Part shown: piece by piece, positions 8,909 through 18,237 of the stretch | How positions within the stretch are numbered: the first letter of the stretch is position 1 | How the letters are laid out: every line of letters starts with the position of its first letter | DNA from: Acidobacteriota bacterium | GTDB taxonomy: Bacteria > Acidobacteriota > Terriglobia > Bryobacterales > Bryobacteraceae | Direction of reading: 5' to 3' | Assembly (NCBI GenBank): GCA_023436715.1 | Contig: JAEZIJ010000010.1 | Coordinates: 1 to 63,032, forward strand | DNA length: 63,032 nucleotides | Position numbers and translations under genes: made by a program | Notes under the pieces: generated by a model | Databases searched by the model: none | What the model saw: the letters and a program-made list of their open reading frames with translations, nothing else | What the model was told of the DNA's origin: nothing

Positions 8909-10571
8909 GCGCGGCGGGCCGCGGAGGCTCCTCGACTTCCGTCGTGCGGCCGGCCGGCACGTCGCGAAGCACCTGGCGAATGCCGCTCGGCCACAGGATT
9001 TCCACTTCCTTCGCGACCCGCGCGGATCCGAGGCCGAACTGCACGCGCACATCGCTCGAAGAGGCGAAGCCGGCGCTGGTGGTGACGTGGTTATGCTGCG
9101 TCAGGCCGTCGGGCGTCGTCACACGGATTCGGGCGCCAATACCCATGCGGTTACTCGCACTGCCCTTCAGCTTGAGCCTGAGCCACTCGCCGGTGGCGCC
9201 GGTGTTCCGGAATATGCGCGCAGGGCCGTTGAGGACTGAGACGACCACGTCGATGCGACCGTCGTTGTCGAGATCGCCGAAGGCGGCGCCCCGGTGGACG
9301 GCCGGGATCTGGAAGCTCTCGCCCGCGGTGGCGCTGACGTTCTGGAACTTGCCGTTGCCGAGATTGCGGAACACGGAGTTAGGTTCCGGAGCGCGGCGGG
9401 GGGCGAACAGTTCGATGTTGTCGATCACGTTGGAGCGGGCGACGAACAGATCCTTCCAACCGTCATTGTCGAAATCGAAGATGCCGTTGGCCCAGCCCGA
9501 CATCTGCTCGGTCTCGAACGCGAGTCCGGCCATGCCGGTGCGATCGGAGAAGACGCCCTTGCCGTGGTTGAAGAAGAGCGGGAACGTCTCCCTCTCCATC
9601 GCTGTCACCCAGACATCGGGCAGGCCGCGGTTGAAGACATCGCGGAAGTCGGCGCCCATTCCCGAGATCACGTTCCCGGCTTCCGCGTACGCGACGCCCG
9701 CGTCGGCCGCGACCTCTTCGAACCGTTTGCCGCCGATGTTGTGGAAAAGCTGGTTCGGCGAGTCGTCGTTGGCGACGAAGACGTCGATAAATCCGTCGCC
9801 GTCGTAATCGGCGATGGCTACGCCCATACCGCGTCCGGGATGCTTCGAGACGCCGGTGGCCACGGAAACGTCCGTAATCGTGCCGTTGCCGTTGTTGCGG
9901 TAGAGCGTATGCGGCAGCGCCTTGTAGTAGCGCGGGTTGCAGTAGACTCGATGCCCGCCGGCTTCGCAGGGTGGTTCGGAATTCGAGTCCCATTGACAGT
10001 AGTTGGAGACGAAGAGATCGAGAAGCCCGTCGTTGTTGTAGTCTACCCAGGCCGCCGCGACGGACCACATCTTCCGGCCCGCGTGCAGGCCACCGGAGAC
10101 GCCCGTCTTCGCGGTCACGTCCGTAAAGGTGCCGTCGCCGTTGTTGTGGAACAGTTGATTGCGAGTGAGGCTTGCGAGGTAGAGGTCGGGCCGCCCGTCG
10201 TTGTCGTAATCGCCGACGGCAACGGCCATACCGTATCCTTCGCCGGCGAGTCCCGCCTTAGCGGTAACGTCGGTGAACGTGAGATTTCCCTCGTTCCGAA
10301 ACAGGCGGTTGCTGAACTGGGGGCCATCTTTCTTGAGCCCGGGCATGGTGGCGCCGTTCACGAAATAGATATCGAGGAGGCCGTCGCCGTCGTAGTCGAA
10401 CACGGCGACACCGGAGACCATGCTTTCCGGTTGATGCTTGTTCGGCGTCGGCGAACTATTGGTTATGAAATGGACCCCGGCGCGGGACGAGATTTCCTCA
10501 AAGGCGATACGGGGCGCCGTGGCCGGAGCGGCCAAGGCGAACAATGGCACCAGCACGCAAAGGTAGCGCAT
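8871..10571 (-). CDS. Exported CRTAC1-like protein (VCBS/FG-GAP plus ASPIC/UnbV), paralogue of 4661-6334
   Basis: 566 aa with a signal peptide (MRYLCVLVPLFALAAPATA). The domain order is the same as the protein at 4661: 'GVAVFDYDGDGLLDIYFVNG', repeated 'DYDNDGRPDLY' and 'NNGDGTFTDVT' units, then a C-terminal ASPIC/UnbV domain ('NRMGIGARIRV', 'VTTSAGFASSS', 'VQFGLG', 'VEILWPSGIRQ') and a Pro/Ala-rich tail. By eye about half the residues match the paralogue. The start is 6 bases downstream of the GH9 stop on the same strand, with no strong ribosome-binding site, so translation may be coupled to GH9. Confidence 0.9.
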   Translation of the reverse strand: MRYLCVLVPLFALAAPATAPRIAFEEISSRAGVHFITNSSPTPNKHQPESMVSGVAVFDYDGDGLLDIYFVNGATMPGLKKDGPQFSNRLFRNEGNLTFTDVTAKAGLAGEGYGMAVAVGDYDNDGRPDLYLASLTRNQLFHNNGDGTFTDVTAKTGVSGGLHAGRKMWSVAAAWVDYNNDGLLDLFVSNYCQWDSNSEPPCEAGGHRVYCNPRYYKALPHTLYRNNGNGTITDVSVATGVSKHPGRGMGVAIADYDGDGFIDVFVANDDSPNQLFHNIGGKRFEEVAADAGVAYAEAGNVISGMGADFRDVFNRGLPDVWVTAMERETFPLFFNHGKGVFSDRTGMAGLAFETEQMSGWANGIFDFDNDGWKDLFVARSNVIDNIELFAPRRAPEPNSVFRNLGNGKFQNVSATAGESFQIPAVHRGAAFGDLDNDGRIDVVVSVLNGPARIFRNTGATGEWLRLKLKGSASNRMGIGARIRVTTPDGLTQHNHVTTSAGFASSSDVRVQFGLGSARVAKEVEILWPSGIRQVLRDVPAGRTTEVEEPPRPAAPTAKPAAPRGVN

Positions 10572-10577
10572 TGGTTT

Positions 10578-12494
10578 TCAGGATACGTTGTTGCCCCACC
10601 AGAAACCCCACCAAAGCTGGAAGATACGCCAGGTGCCCTGGGTGCGGGAAAGCTGGTTGGCCCGCCAGCCGGCGAAAAGCTGCTTGAACCAATTCCGCTC
10701 GGCGGGATCTATCGTGGAGGCACCGTTATAGGCGATGAACGCGCGCATGGCCACATCGTGCGAGCTGCTGTCCTTGTTGGTCCAGATCCAGTCGTAGTTC
10801 TTGTACCGGTTGAGGAAATACTGGCAATATTCGGCCTTGCCGGTGGTGCGGTAGAGCTCCGCGGCCGCCCACAGCCGCTCCTGGTCGTCGGTCGACTGCT
10901 CGCCGTTGAACCCGGTGGCTCGGATGTTCGCCGGATTGGCTTTCAAATAGGCCCAACCGGCCTCCGCCGCCGCGCGATAGGTCTCCGCCAGGGCGCCGTC
11001 ATAGCTGCCGTACACTCCGGCGGCGCGGGCCAGCGCCGCTACCGCCTTGGCGGTGCTCGCCGTCGGCCGAACGTTGGGCACCCCGCCCATCAGGTCCTCG
11101 ATGTACCGCGGGTCGGTAATATCCTCAGGACGGCAGGAACCACTGGATGGGCAGTTGTTCGGGTATACAAGGTGATAGAAGCCGCCGGAAGCCTGGTCCT
11201 GCATTTTTAGCAGCCAATCCAACTCCCACTTCACCTCGTCGAGAATGTCCGGCTTCGCGTTTCCGCTTTCCGGGATGTTGAGTTGGCCGTCCGGAAACGC
11301 GGATGGAAAACTGGCGTAGCTGTCGAGCAGATCGACGATAACCCCGGCGGCGAAGGGAGTGTACTTCCCGTAGTCGCCGGCATCATACCAGCCGTGCGAC
11401 ACGTCGTGCACCACGCCGCTCGAGCGGAATTTCGCCGTGGCGTCCTGCGGATGGCCCAGGCCTCGCGGAAACCCCTCCGCGTATGGCTCCACCAGCGCGA
11501 TGCCCTGACGCTGGTAGTAGAAGTAGCGCATAGCCGCGCGGAGCAGCGGCCCGTAGACGGTCGGCCCGATTTCGAAGGGCAGCGAGTCCTCGATGCCCTC
11601 CGCATCCACGTGCACGTAGTACTGGCCGGGGTGCACCAGGGAGGTGAAGTCCGCCTTCAAGACGTTCTCGCCGGAAATCAGTTCATCGAAGTCCGTCACC
11701 AGGCTCAGGGTGCCGGAGAAGGCGGCGCTGCCGTCGGACGTCCTCCGCACCTGGAAGGGCGTGCCCGGCGCCGCGGTCAAAACCTCGGGAAAGCCGGAGA
11801 CCAGCGCGTACTTTTCCGCGACGCTAATGTAGCCGACCTGGTTGACCTTGATGGCCGGGTAGTTGTGCTCGTTGTTGGGCGAGGTGAACTTGATCGAGTT
11901 CAGCCAGAAATGCATCGCGTACGGCCCCGAAGAGGCTCGCCCGAAGTTGACTTGCCGCATCTGCCGAAACCGGAACGGCATATCGGCGGGGACTAACGCG
12001 GTCAGCGGGATGCGCACGTGCTGCCACTCGGTGGTGACGGCGAAGAAGTCCTGGCTGTTGCGGCTGTAGCTGCGGTTCGCCGCCTCCGGCTCGAGGTCCT
12101 GCAGGGTGATCGAGAAGCGCTCGCCGCCCGCGGCCCCCCTCACATTGAACTCGAGGAAGCCATCGGGGTAGTAGAACTCCAGGCTGCAGGTCCGCCAGTC
12201 CGGGCCGGCCAGGATCGATGTCCACCACCACTGATAGGGCCCCTGCACCTCGAACGAAAGCGAGGGCAGACCCTCGTACATCTGGCTGGTGTCGATCGGC
12301 ACCAGTGAGCCTGGCGCGACCAGGTCGCCGCCGGACCAGGTGCCTTTGAGGGCGTCCTTGAACACCCAGATGTCTTGCAGCTTGTTGTATCCCGGCGGCG
12401 GGGTTTGGCCGGCCAGGGGGACCGTGACGATCGTAGCGGCCGCGATGAGGCAGCCAACCAGGCAAGCCACAGTTCTGTTGCTCGCGCGAGTCAT
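10578..12494 (-). CDS. Glycoside hydrolase family 9-like protein, C-terminally short
   Basis: 638 aa. AAGGAGG precedes the ATG. Domains: signal peptide (1-30); a beta-sandwich carbohydrate-binding-like domain (~35-205, many Trp/Tyr); a cellulase N-terminal Ig-like domain (~210-300, 'IKVNQVGY'); and a GH9 (alpha/alpha)6 barrel beginning ~310. The GH9 Asp motif 'WYDAGDYGKY' is present (Asp371 and Asp374 are candidates for the catalytic base). The protein stops at 'WWGFWWGNNVS'. In canonical GH9 enzymes a 'WG(S)N' motif near that point is followed by about 100 more residues that include the HxR and the acidic 'D..NEV' segments with the catalytic acid Glu. These are absent. Substrate would be beta-1,4-glucan; activity is doubtful. 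Confidence 0.8.
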   Translation of the reverse strand: MTRASNRTVACLVGCLIAAATIVTVPLAGQTPPPGYNKLQDIWVFKDALKGTWSGGDLVAPGSLVPIDTSQMYEGLPSLSFEVQGPYQWWWTSILAGPDWRTCSLEFYYPDGFLEFNVRGAAGGERFSITLQDLEPEAANRSYSRNSQDFFAVTTEWQHVRIPLTALVPADMPFRFRQMRQVNFGRASSGPYAMHFWLNSIKFTSPNNEHNYPAIKVNQVGYISVAEKYALVSGFPEVLTAAPGTPFQVRRTSDGSAAFSGTLSLVTDFDELISGENVLKADFTSLVHPGQYYVHVDAEGIEDSLPFEIGPTVYGPLLRAAMRYFYYQRQGIALVEPYAEGFPRGLGHPQDATAKFRSSGVVHDVSHGWYDAGDYGKYTPFAAGVIVDLLDSYASFPSAFPDGQLNIPESGNAKPDILDEVKWELDWLLKMQDQASGGFYHLVYPNNCPSSGSCRPEDITDPRYIEDLMGGVPNVRPTASTAKAVAALARAAGVYGSYDGALAETYRAAAEAGWAYLKANPANIRATGFNGEQSTDDQERLWAAAELYRTTGKAEYCQYFLNRYKNYDWIWTNKDSSSHDVAMRAFIAYNGASTIDPAERNWFKQLFAGWRANQLSRTQGTWRIFQLWWGFWWGNNVS

Positions 12495-12592
12495 TACGCC
12501 TCCTTGAGCCAGGATTTCCTTTTGGCATCCTGGCCGGTATCGATTATAGAGGCAAAATCGTTTTGTAAGGCTTGAATATCTGATTAAATCCT

Positions 12593-12697
12593 ATGAAAAG
12601 GCGGTGCAATGACCGCGGGCAGCGCGGCCGCGTCATCAGGCTCACCGAGCGCGCCGCCCGGGAACTCGGCATCACGCACTCCGTGGAACTCAGGTAA
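12593..12697 (+). pseudogene. Possible RlpA-like (DPBB) C-terminal remnant
   Basis: A short open frame of 34 codons contains 'CNDRGQ', 'RGRVIRLTERAARELGI' and then a stop. RlpA double-psi beta-barrel proteins end in a similar order ('V(N/T)DRGPF', then 'GRVIDLSxAAAxxLGM'). The spacing between the two pieces is shortened and no upstream part remains. It sits in the 234-base gap between the GH9 and activase genes. A decayed fragment is the simplest reading; chance resemblance is possible. Confidence 0.4.
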
Positions 12698-12728
12698 TGC
12701 TCGAGTTTGTCGCGCAATCCTCGGCGGA

Positions 12729-15700
12729 TTAAGCCGTGGTTTGGGAGTTCTGTAAGGCTCCCAACTCTACATCGATCTTCGGCAAGTGCCCCTGGGCGTA
12801 TGCCTCGCGAATCCTGGCGTCGCCGTCCAGCGCCGCGAGCCGCTCGCGAAGCGCCTGCATACGCAGCCGCGCTTCGAACTCGGCGAGTTGCCGCTCGATC
12901 TCCGATTTCTTCTGCCGCCTGTCCGCCAGATCCTCGCGGTAGCGCGCCAGGAAGTACGAGATCGTCTCGACTCGGATCTTGATCGAGCCCGCGGGCTTGT
13001 TCTCGTCGATGTCCTTGAAGCAGAAATAAGGCGTCCCGGAGTGCTCGACAATCTCCTCGACGACGGTGTAAATCGGCGCGTCGTGGCCGCACTTGAAGTT
13101 CGACAGCTCGAGCGCGACCAGGTTCGGATGGCGCGCGACATACTTCGCGGCCCACACCTTGCGCGACGTGTTCTCGCTGTAGGAGTTCTTCCACACATCG
13201 GTAACGGCCATCGGGTGCGGAATGTCGCCGGCCCGGACATCCTCCCCGAACAGCCTGTCGAGAATGTCATCGTCGATCGGAAGCGAATCCTGCGTAAACA
13301 CGGGGTAGCCGATCTTCTGGAACTCCTCCAGGATCTCGTGGTTGATCCCGGGGTCGTTGTGATACGGCCGCCCGAGCATCACGATGCCGATGCGGTCCTC
13401 GCGTTCGAGCCGCTCGAGAACCTCGCGCGCCTGCTTCCGCAAATTACTGTTGTATTCGTTCAGCGCTTTGTAGCCCTGTTCCACGGCCCGGGCGTTTTCC
13501 TCGGGCGACACACCCAGGATGTCGCGGAACTGCTCATACATCTGCCGTTCGAACAGCTTCGGATTGGCCAGGTTGACGAACGTATCGAGGAACACGACTC
13601 CCTTTTCCTTGAAGACGTCGCCTTCCTTCGTGAACGCCGCCTTCACGGCTTCAGGAGTCCCGGCGACCGTCGGGCAGGACCGGTGCGCCGCCGCGCAAGC
13701 CATATCGCTCGTGAGGTCGTCGATGACAGGGAACAGGATGTAGTCGAGCGGCTTCTTCGCGTGCGCTTTGTAGAGCAGGTTGTGGACGTGCGGAATGCCG
13801 AGCTTCGAAGGGAAGCACGGGTCGATGGCGCCGCGCTTCGCGCCTTCCTTGTACAGTTCCTCGGTGGTGAACTCCGAGAACACGATGTTCTGCGGCGGCA
13901 CGCCGAGCGAAGCCAGGTAGGCGGTGAACACGGGCGCGGAAGAGTACATGTTGAGCACGCGGGGCATGCCGAACCGGAGCTGCGCACGCTTCTTCATCAG
14001 CTCGGCCCGCTTCTTCTGCGGCGGTGTGAACTGGAATCGCGGCGGCGGATCCGACACGTTCGGGACATCGGGGATGCGAAACACAGCGCGCGAGCCGATG
14101 TCCGCGAAGTTCGGGTTTGCCTCTTTGATCTTGTCGATTCCGCCCTTGATCTCGCGCATGTGGTCCACATCTTCGACCGTGCCTTTCTCGCAGGTCGCGA
14201 GGATCAGCCGCTGCGCGCCCGCTTCGAGCGGCACCTTCGAGTTCACCGGCTGAATGGCGGAGATGAGCGGCGTCTTCACGTCGATGAACGTGCGCAGGCA
14301 GTTATTCTTGCAGAAGTAGCAGCGCGTGGCTTCGTCGCGCGTCGTCTTGTAACTGATTTCGCGGACCGCCGGCATACCGATAAAGCTGCTCTTGTGCCCG
14401 CGGTCGTACAGCCGCCCTGCCTCGAGCGCCGCGCCGATCGCGCCGGCCTCGCCACAGTGCGCGTGGACGATGACGTCGGGCCGCGTCTCCTTGCCCTTGA
14501 ACCGCGACTCGATGAAATCCACCTGCGACTTCACCGCCGCGAGATTGTACTGAGTGCCGCCCTGGAGCAGGAAGCGCGTCCCGATCGCCGACAGGTTCGG
14601 GATCTGCGAAACATAGAGCCATATGTTCTTGGGCAGCACGTTGCAGAGGCCGGCCATGATTTCTTCGGGCTTCCACCCCTGGCGCTGAAAGTCGACGATA
14701 TCCGACTGCATGAAAACCGCGCAGCCATAGCCGAACGACGGGAAGTTCCCGGCGCTGAATGCGACGTCCGCGAACCGCTCCACAGGATGCCCGAATCCCT
14801 GCGCTGTGGATTGCAGAAAGTACCCGTTGCCCGCCGAGCACTGCGTGTTCAGCTTGAAATCCTTCACGCGGCCGTTCTTCAAGATGATGATCTTGATGTC
14901 CTGCCCGCCGACGTCGCAGATCACGTCGATGTCTTTATAGAAATGCAGGCCGGCTTCGGTGTGCGCCACGGTCTCGACGATTGCCGCATCCGCGCCGACC
15001 ACATCCCTGAGGATGTCCTTCGCGTAACCGGTCGTGCCCACGCCGAGCACTTTCAGTGTGGCGCCCTGGGCGGTGAGTTGATCCTCGAGCTTGCCCAGAA
15101 TCTCGATCGTGTCCTCGATGGGATTGCCCTTCGAGAGCTGGTACGACTTCACCAGGATGGTGCGAGCTTTGTCTTTCGAGAGCAGCACGGCCTTGGTGGA
15201 TGTCGAGCCACCATCGAGGCCGACGAAGCCTTCGACGACTTCGCCGCGCTGGAACATCGCGCCCGTGAACTTCTTATGCCGGTACCTGGCCTTGAACTGC
15301 TCGAGTTCGTCGGGCGACTTAGCCAGGCCGCCACCCTCGCCCAGCTTCTGAGCCTTCTCCGCCTCGCGGTCGTGGTCGATATACCGCTCGAGCCGCTCAT
15401 AGCCCTTGTAGCAGCCGACGCAATCTTCCTCGGTTTTGCCGAACTCCACCGCGCCGATCGCGGCGAAGTACTGCGCGTTGTCCGGCGTGCGGATCAGGTC
15501 CTCGGGCGGAACGCCATCGGGGAGCGGGAAATTGCGCTCCTTCCAGATCTTCGGGATGTTATGTTTCCAGCACTCCTGCATGCCCGCGATATACGTGTTC
15601 GGCCCGCCGAGCAGCAGCACAACCGGCCGCAGGGTGTTTCCGCGCGTCAGAACCGACAGGTTCTGCATCACGATCGCTTCGAACAGCGACGCCATCAGCT

Positions 15701-16283
15701 CATTCGGAGGCACGCCGGCCTTTTGCAGCCCGTTGATGTCGGTCTCGGCGAACACGCCGCACTTGCCCGCCACCGGATGTAGCCGCAGGCCGTTGTAGCC
15801 CATATCGCAGAGTTGGTCGGCCGGAATGCGCAGCTTTGCATTGATCTTGTCGATCACCGCTCCGGTGCCGCCGGCGCACTTGTCGTTCATCGAAGGCAGT
15901 TTCTTCTTGCGGCCGGTCTCCGGGTCTTCTTTGAAAATGATGATCTTCGCGTCCTGCCCGCCAAGCTCGATGACGGAGCCGCACTCGGGGTACAGCTTCT
16001 CAACTGCGAGCGAGACGGCATTGACCTCCTGGACGAACTTCGCCCCGAGGTATTTCGTCAGCCCGTTCCCGCCGGAGCCGGTGATGAACATCCGCGCGTT
16101 CGCGGCCTTGAAGCCGTCGAGCTCGCTTTCCATACGCTTCAGGAACTCGAGAACCTTCTCCGGCTGTTTCGTATCGTGCCGCTGGTAGTCGCGCCACAGG
16201 ATCTGGTCGGTAATTGCATCCACCACGACGGCCTTCACGGTCGTCGAGCCGACGTCCATGCCGATGAGGAGAGCCTGCTTCAT
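12729..16283 (-). CDS. Tandem 2-hydroxyacyl-CoA dehydratase activase plus COG3580-like protein (PlsA/GeR-type)
   Basis: 1184 aa; ATG at 16283 with GGAG upstream. Two BadF/BcrA-type ASKHA ATPase domains lie in tandem. The first (~1-285) has 'GMDVGSTTVKAV', 'GGQDAK' and a Cys pair at 136 ('CAGGTG') and 175 ('KCGVFAE'). The second (~350-640) has 'GLDGGSTSTKAV', 'GGQDIK' and Cys 482 ('CSAGNG') and 521 ('GCAVFMQ'). In known activases such a Cys pair holds one [4Fe-4S] cluster between two subunits and ATP hydrolysis drives low-potential electron transfer. The rest (~690-1100) is a COG3580/DUF2229-like region with a Cys motif ('RCYFCKNNC'), then a charged coiled tail. Forms an operon with the upstream 577-aa gene (11-base gap). 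This architecture is that described for clostridial plasmalogen synthase PlsA and bacterial glycerol ester reductase, so ester-to-ether lipid reduction is a good hypothesis. Confidence 0.8.
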   Translation of the reverse strand: MKQALLIGMDVGSTTVKAVVVDAITDQILWRDYQRHDTKQPEKVLEFLKRMESELDGFKAANARMFITGSGGNGLTKYLGAKFVQEVNAVSLAVEKLYPECGSVIELGGQDAKIIIFKEDPETGRKKKLPSMNDKCAGGTGAVIDKINAKLRIPADQLCDMGYNGLRLHPVAGKCGVFAETDINGLQKAGVPPNELMASLFEAIVMQNLSVLTRGNTLRPVVLLLGGPNTYIAGMQECWKHNIPKIWKERNFPLPDGVPPEDLIRTPDNAQYFAAIGAVEFGKTEEDCVGCYKGYERLERYIDHDREAEKAQKLGEGGGLAKSPDELEQFKARYRHKKFTGAMFQRGEVVEGFVGLDGGSTSTKAVLLSKDKARTILVKSYQLSKGNPIEDTIEILGKLEDQLTAQGATLKVLGVGTTGYAKDILRDVVGADAAIVETVAHTEAGLHFYKDIDVICDVGGQDIKIIILKNGRVKDFKLNTQCSAGNGYFLQSTAQGFGHPVERFADVAFSAGNFPSFGYGCAVFMQSDIVDFQRQGWKPEEIMAGLCNVLPKNIWLYVSQIPNLSAIGTRFLLQGGTQYNLAAVKSQVDFIESRFKGKETRPDVIVHAHCGEAGAIGAALEAGRLYDRGHKSSFIGMPAVREISYKTTRDEATRCYFCKNNCLRTFIDVKTPLISAIQPVNSKVPLEAGAQRLILATCEKGTVEDVDHMREIKGGIDKIKEANPNFADIGSRAVFRIPDVPNVSDPPPRFQFTPPQKKRAELMKKRAQLRFGMPRVLNMYSSAPVFTAYLASLGVPPQNIVFSEFTTEELYKEGAKRGAIDPCFPSKLGIPHVHNLLYKAHAKKPLDYILFPVIDDLTSDMACAAAHRSCPTVAGTPEAVKAAFTKEGDVFKEKGVVFLDTFVNLANPKLFERQMYEQFRDILGVSPEENARAVEQGYKALNEYNSNLRKQAREVLERLEREDRIGIVMLGRPYHNDPGINHEILEEFQKIGYPVFTQDSLPIDDDILDRLFGEDVRAGDIPHPMAVTDVWKNSYSENTSRKVWAAKYVARHPNLVALELSNFKCGHDAPIYTVVEEIVEHSGTPYFCFKDIDENKPAGSIKIRVETISYFLARYREDLADRRQKKSEIERQLAEFEARLRMQALRERLAALDGDARIREAYAQGHLPKIDVELGALQNSQTTA

Positions 16284-16294
16284 GTCGTGACTCC

Positions 16295-18028
16295 TCACGC
16301 CGCGCTCCTGTGCGTTTCCTTCTTCATCCGGTCCGAAATGTGGAGCACGAAGTTCGCCGCCGCGCCGATCACGCCTTTCGTGTGCGGCACGCGGTACATA
16401 GGCCGCCTCAGCTCGGGGTGCGCCTCGACGTACGCGCGGCACCGCTCGAGCGTCAGGCCTGACTTGTCGAGCGCCTCCTGGAATTCGAGCTTCGCCTTCG
16501 CCTTCGCCTCGCCGAGCGCCATCTGGACGCGGCTGTGCGCGTTGATCTCTCCTTCACCCGAGGTCTCAACCGGCAGGTAGATCATGTCCCGGAAATGCGA
16601 GATCACAGCCGCCTGCGCGCCGTCGGATTGGGTGGACGGCATGCAGCCGAACGGCTTTAGCGAGAGCACCATGTGAGCGAGGTCCTTGTTCGAGTAGTAG
16701 ATGTTCTTTGCGACTTCGAGGTGGCCCTCACCGCCGCCGCTGCGCGAGTTGTAATAAGGATGGCCAAGCCGCTGCAACTCGTACTGATTGACGAGGTGGT
16801 GCGCCAGCCCGCCCAGCGCTTCGACGATGCGGTGATACTCCCGCTTGAAAACGGCCTCCGCGAGCTTGAGCTTCGCGACCTTCGAGCGGTAACTGACTTC
16901 AATCTTGGCGCGCTTGCCCAGCCTCCAGAGCGGGGGCAGCGCGGCGCCGTCCGCCAGGCCTTTCATGTCGCCGTACTTCTGAATCACCTGATGGATCATG
17001 TATGTGATCCACGTGCCGATGGGCTCCACAAGCACCTGCGCGCCTTCGCGCTGGAGGAAGCGGAACATGTTGAAGTTGCCGTCGCCCTCGGTGGTCTGGG
17101 CCCAGAATTCGCCGGTGATCTTCACGATCGGCTTCACGCGCAGCCGGTCCACTTCGATTTCGTTGAACCTGTCCCGGCACTCCTCGAGAACCTTCGTGTA
17201 CTCGTCGCTCCTGATCTGGTTGACGAACTTGCCGATGTATTCGGCGGTGTCCTTGAAGCCGCCGAGGTATTGGCCGAGCCGCGAGGCCATCGTCCACGGC
17301 TGCCGCGTGCGGAACATCGCTCCCACCCGTTCGAGCGCGGCTTCGAGCGCGCTGTCGGTGTCGCCCGCCTCGACCTCGTAGGGCCGGATGGCGTAGGCGA
17401 CCTCGTTCAGGACATCGCCGCAGTTCATTGCGTTCAGAATGGCGAGGAAGAAATCGGGGTTCATGTCCAGCCCGGCTTCCGCGTCGGACTGGCTCAAGCC
17501 GCCCGATTGCTGGAAGATCAGCACACGGAAACCCTCGAATCCAGAGTTGCGGAGCGCGAGGCGGTATTCGGATTCGTACATGCCGAACCTGCACGGCCCG
17601 CACGCGCCGGCGGTGAAGAATACGTACTTGCCGATGATGTCCTGCCGGGAGAGCCCTTTCGCTTCCAGCCCCTGTAAGAACTGAACCAGGTTCCCGACGG
17701 TGAAGTAAGTCGGGTTGCACTGGCCGTTGTTGCCGAACTCTTTCCCGGCCTGGAACGCCGCCACGTTCGGAGTCGGGAGCGGTTCGGCTAAGTAACCCAG
17801 GCCCTCAAGTGCGCTCTGGATCAGCCGTTCGTGCTTCCATGTGAGCCCGCCGAATAGGATTCTGGTGTGGGCGCGCTCGCTTTTCGTGAAACGCCGCTCC
17901 ACGGGCCGTTTGAAAGCCCGGCCCTCGAATCCGCTCAGCCCGGCCTGCCGCTCGAGCCGCTGCCGTTCCTCAGCCACCCGCCGTCCCACCAACTCATCAA
18001 CACTAATCAATCCCATAGGTTTCGTCAT
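16295..18028 (-). CDS. 2-hydroxyacyl-CoA dehydratase subunit-like protein (COG3581/HgdB-like)
   Basis: 577 aa. Related to the Fe-S dehydratase subunit family (COG3581). It has a conserved region 'FGNNGQCNPTYFTVGN' with Cys104, followed by 'TAGACGPCRFGMYESEYR' with Cys143 and Cys146; three such Cys typically bind a [4Fe-4S] cluster. No signal peptide, so cytoplasmic. It is the first gene of a two-gene unit with the tandem activase 11 bases downstream, and the pair presumably forms one ATP-driven reductase complex. The ribosome-binding site before 18028 is weak; an ATG at 18016 is an alternative start. In clostridia the equivalent pair is needed for plasmalogen (vinyl ether lipid) formation. 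The true substrate here is unproven. Confidence 0.8.
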   Translation of the reverse strand: MTKPMGLISVDELVGRRVAEERQRLERQAGLSGFEGRAFKRPVERRFTKSERAHTRILFGGLTWKHERLIQSALEGLGYLAEPLPTPNVAAFQAGKEFGNNGQCNPTYFTVGNLVQFLQGLEAKGLSRQDIIGKYVFFTAGACGPCRFGMYESEYRLALRNSGFEGFRVLIFQQSGGLSQSDAEAGLDMNPDFFLAILNAMNCGDVLNEVAYAIRPYEVEAGDTDSALEAALERVGAMFRTRQPWTMASRLGQYLGGFKDTAEYIGKFVNQIRSDEYTKVLEECRDRFNEIEVDRLRVKPIVKITGEFWAQTTEGDGNFNMFRFLQREGAQVLVEPIGTWITYMIHQVIQKYGDMKGLADGAALPPLWRLGKRAKIEVSYRSKVAKLKLAEAVFKREYHRIVEALGGLAHHLVNQYELQRLGHPYYNSRSGGGEGHLEVAKNIYYSNKDLAHMVLSLKPFGCMPSTQSDGAQAAVISHFRDMIYLPVETSGEGEINAHSRVQMALGEAKAKAKLEFQEALDKSGLTLERCRAYVEAHPELRRPMYRVPHTKGVIGAAANFVLHISDRMKKETHRSAA

Positions 18029-18237
18029 TGAAACACCGCCCAGTTCGACGTTCGCGGGCGCACAGGCGCCAGCGTTACGAGTAGTTTGGCCCCTTCCGGG
18101 TGGTGTTGCAAAAATATCCCATCCAACGGGGTAATTTGAGACATGGTTAGCGCTTCGGGGTGGCTAAGCTGAGGCGGGGCGCAGCTTTCTCCCGACTGGG
18201 CTTACTGTAAGAGTGTACGGCCTCCTGTGTAACAAGA

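Noticed and set aside
9294..11210. 638-codon plus-strand open frame
   Set aside because: Antisense to the ASPIC/UnbV and GH9 genes, both of which have clear domains and starts; long antisense frames are expected at this GC content.
12786..15782. 998-codon plus-strand open frame
   Set aside because: Antisense to the activase gene, whose motifs are unambiguous; the antisense product has no domain pattern.
16284..16442. N-terminal extension of the activase frame
   Set aside because: It overlaps the end of the COG3581-like gene and lacks a ribosome-binding site; the ATG at 16283 has GGAG and begins the ASKHA motif.
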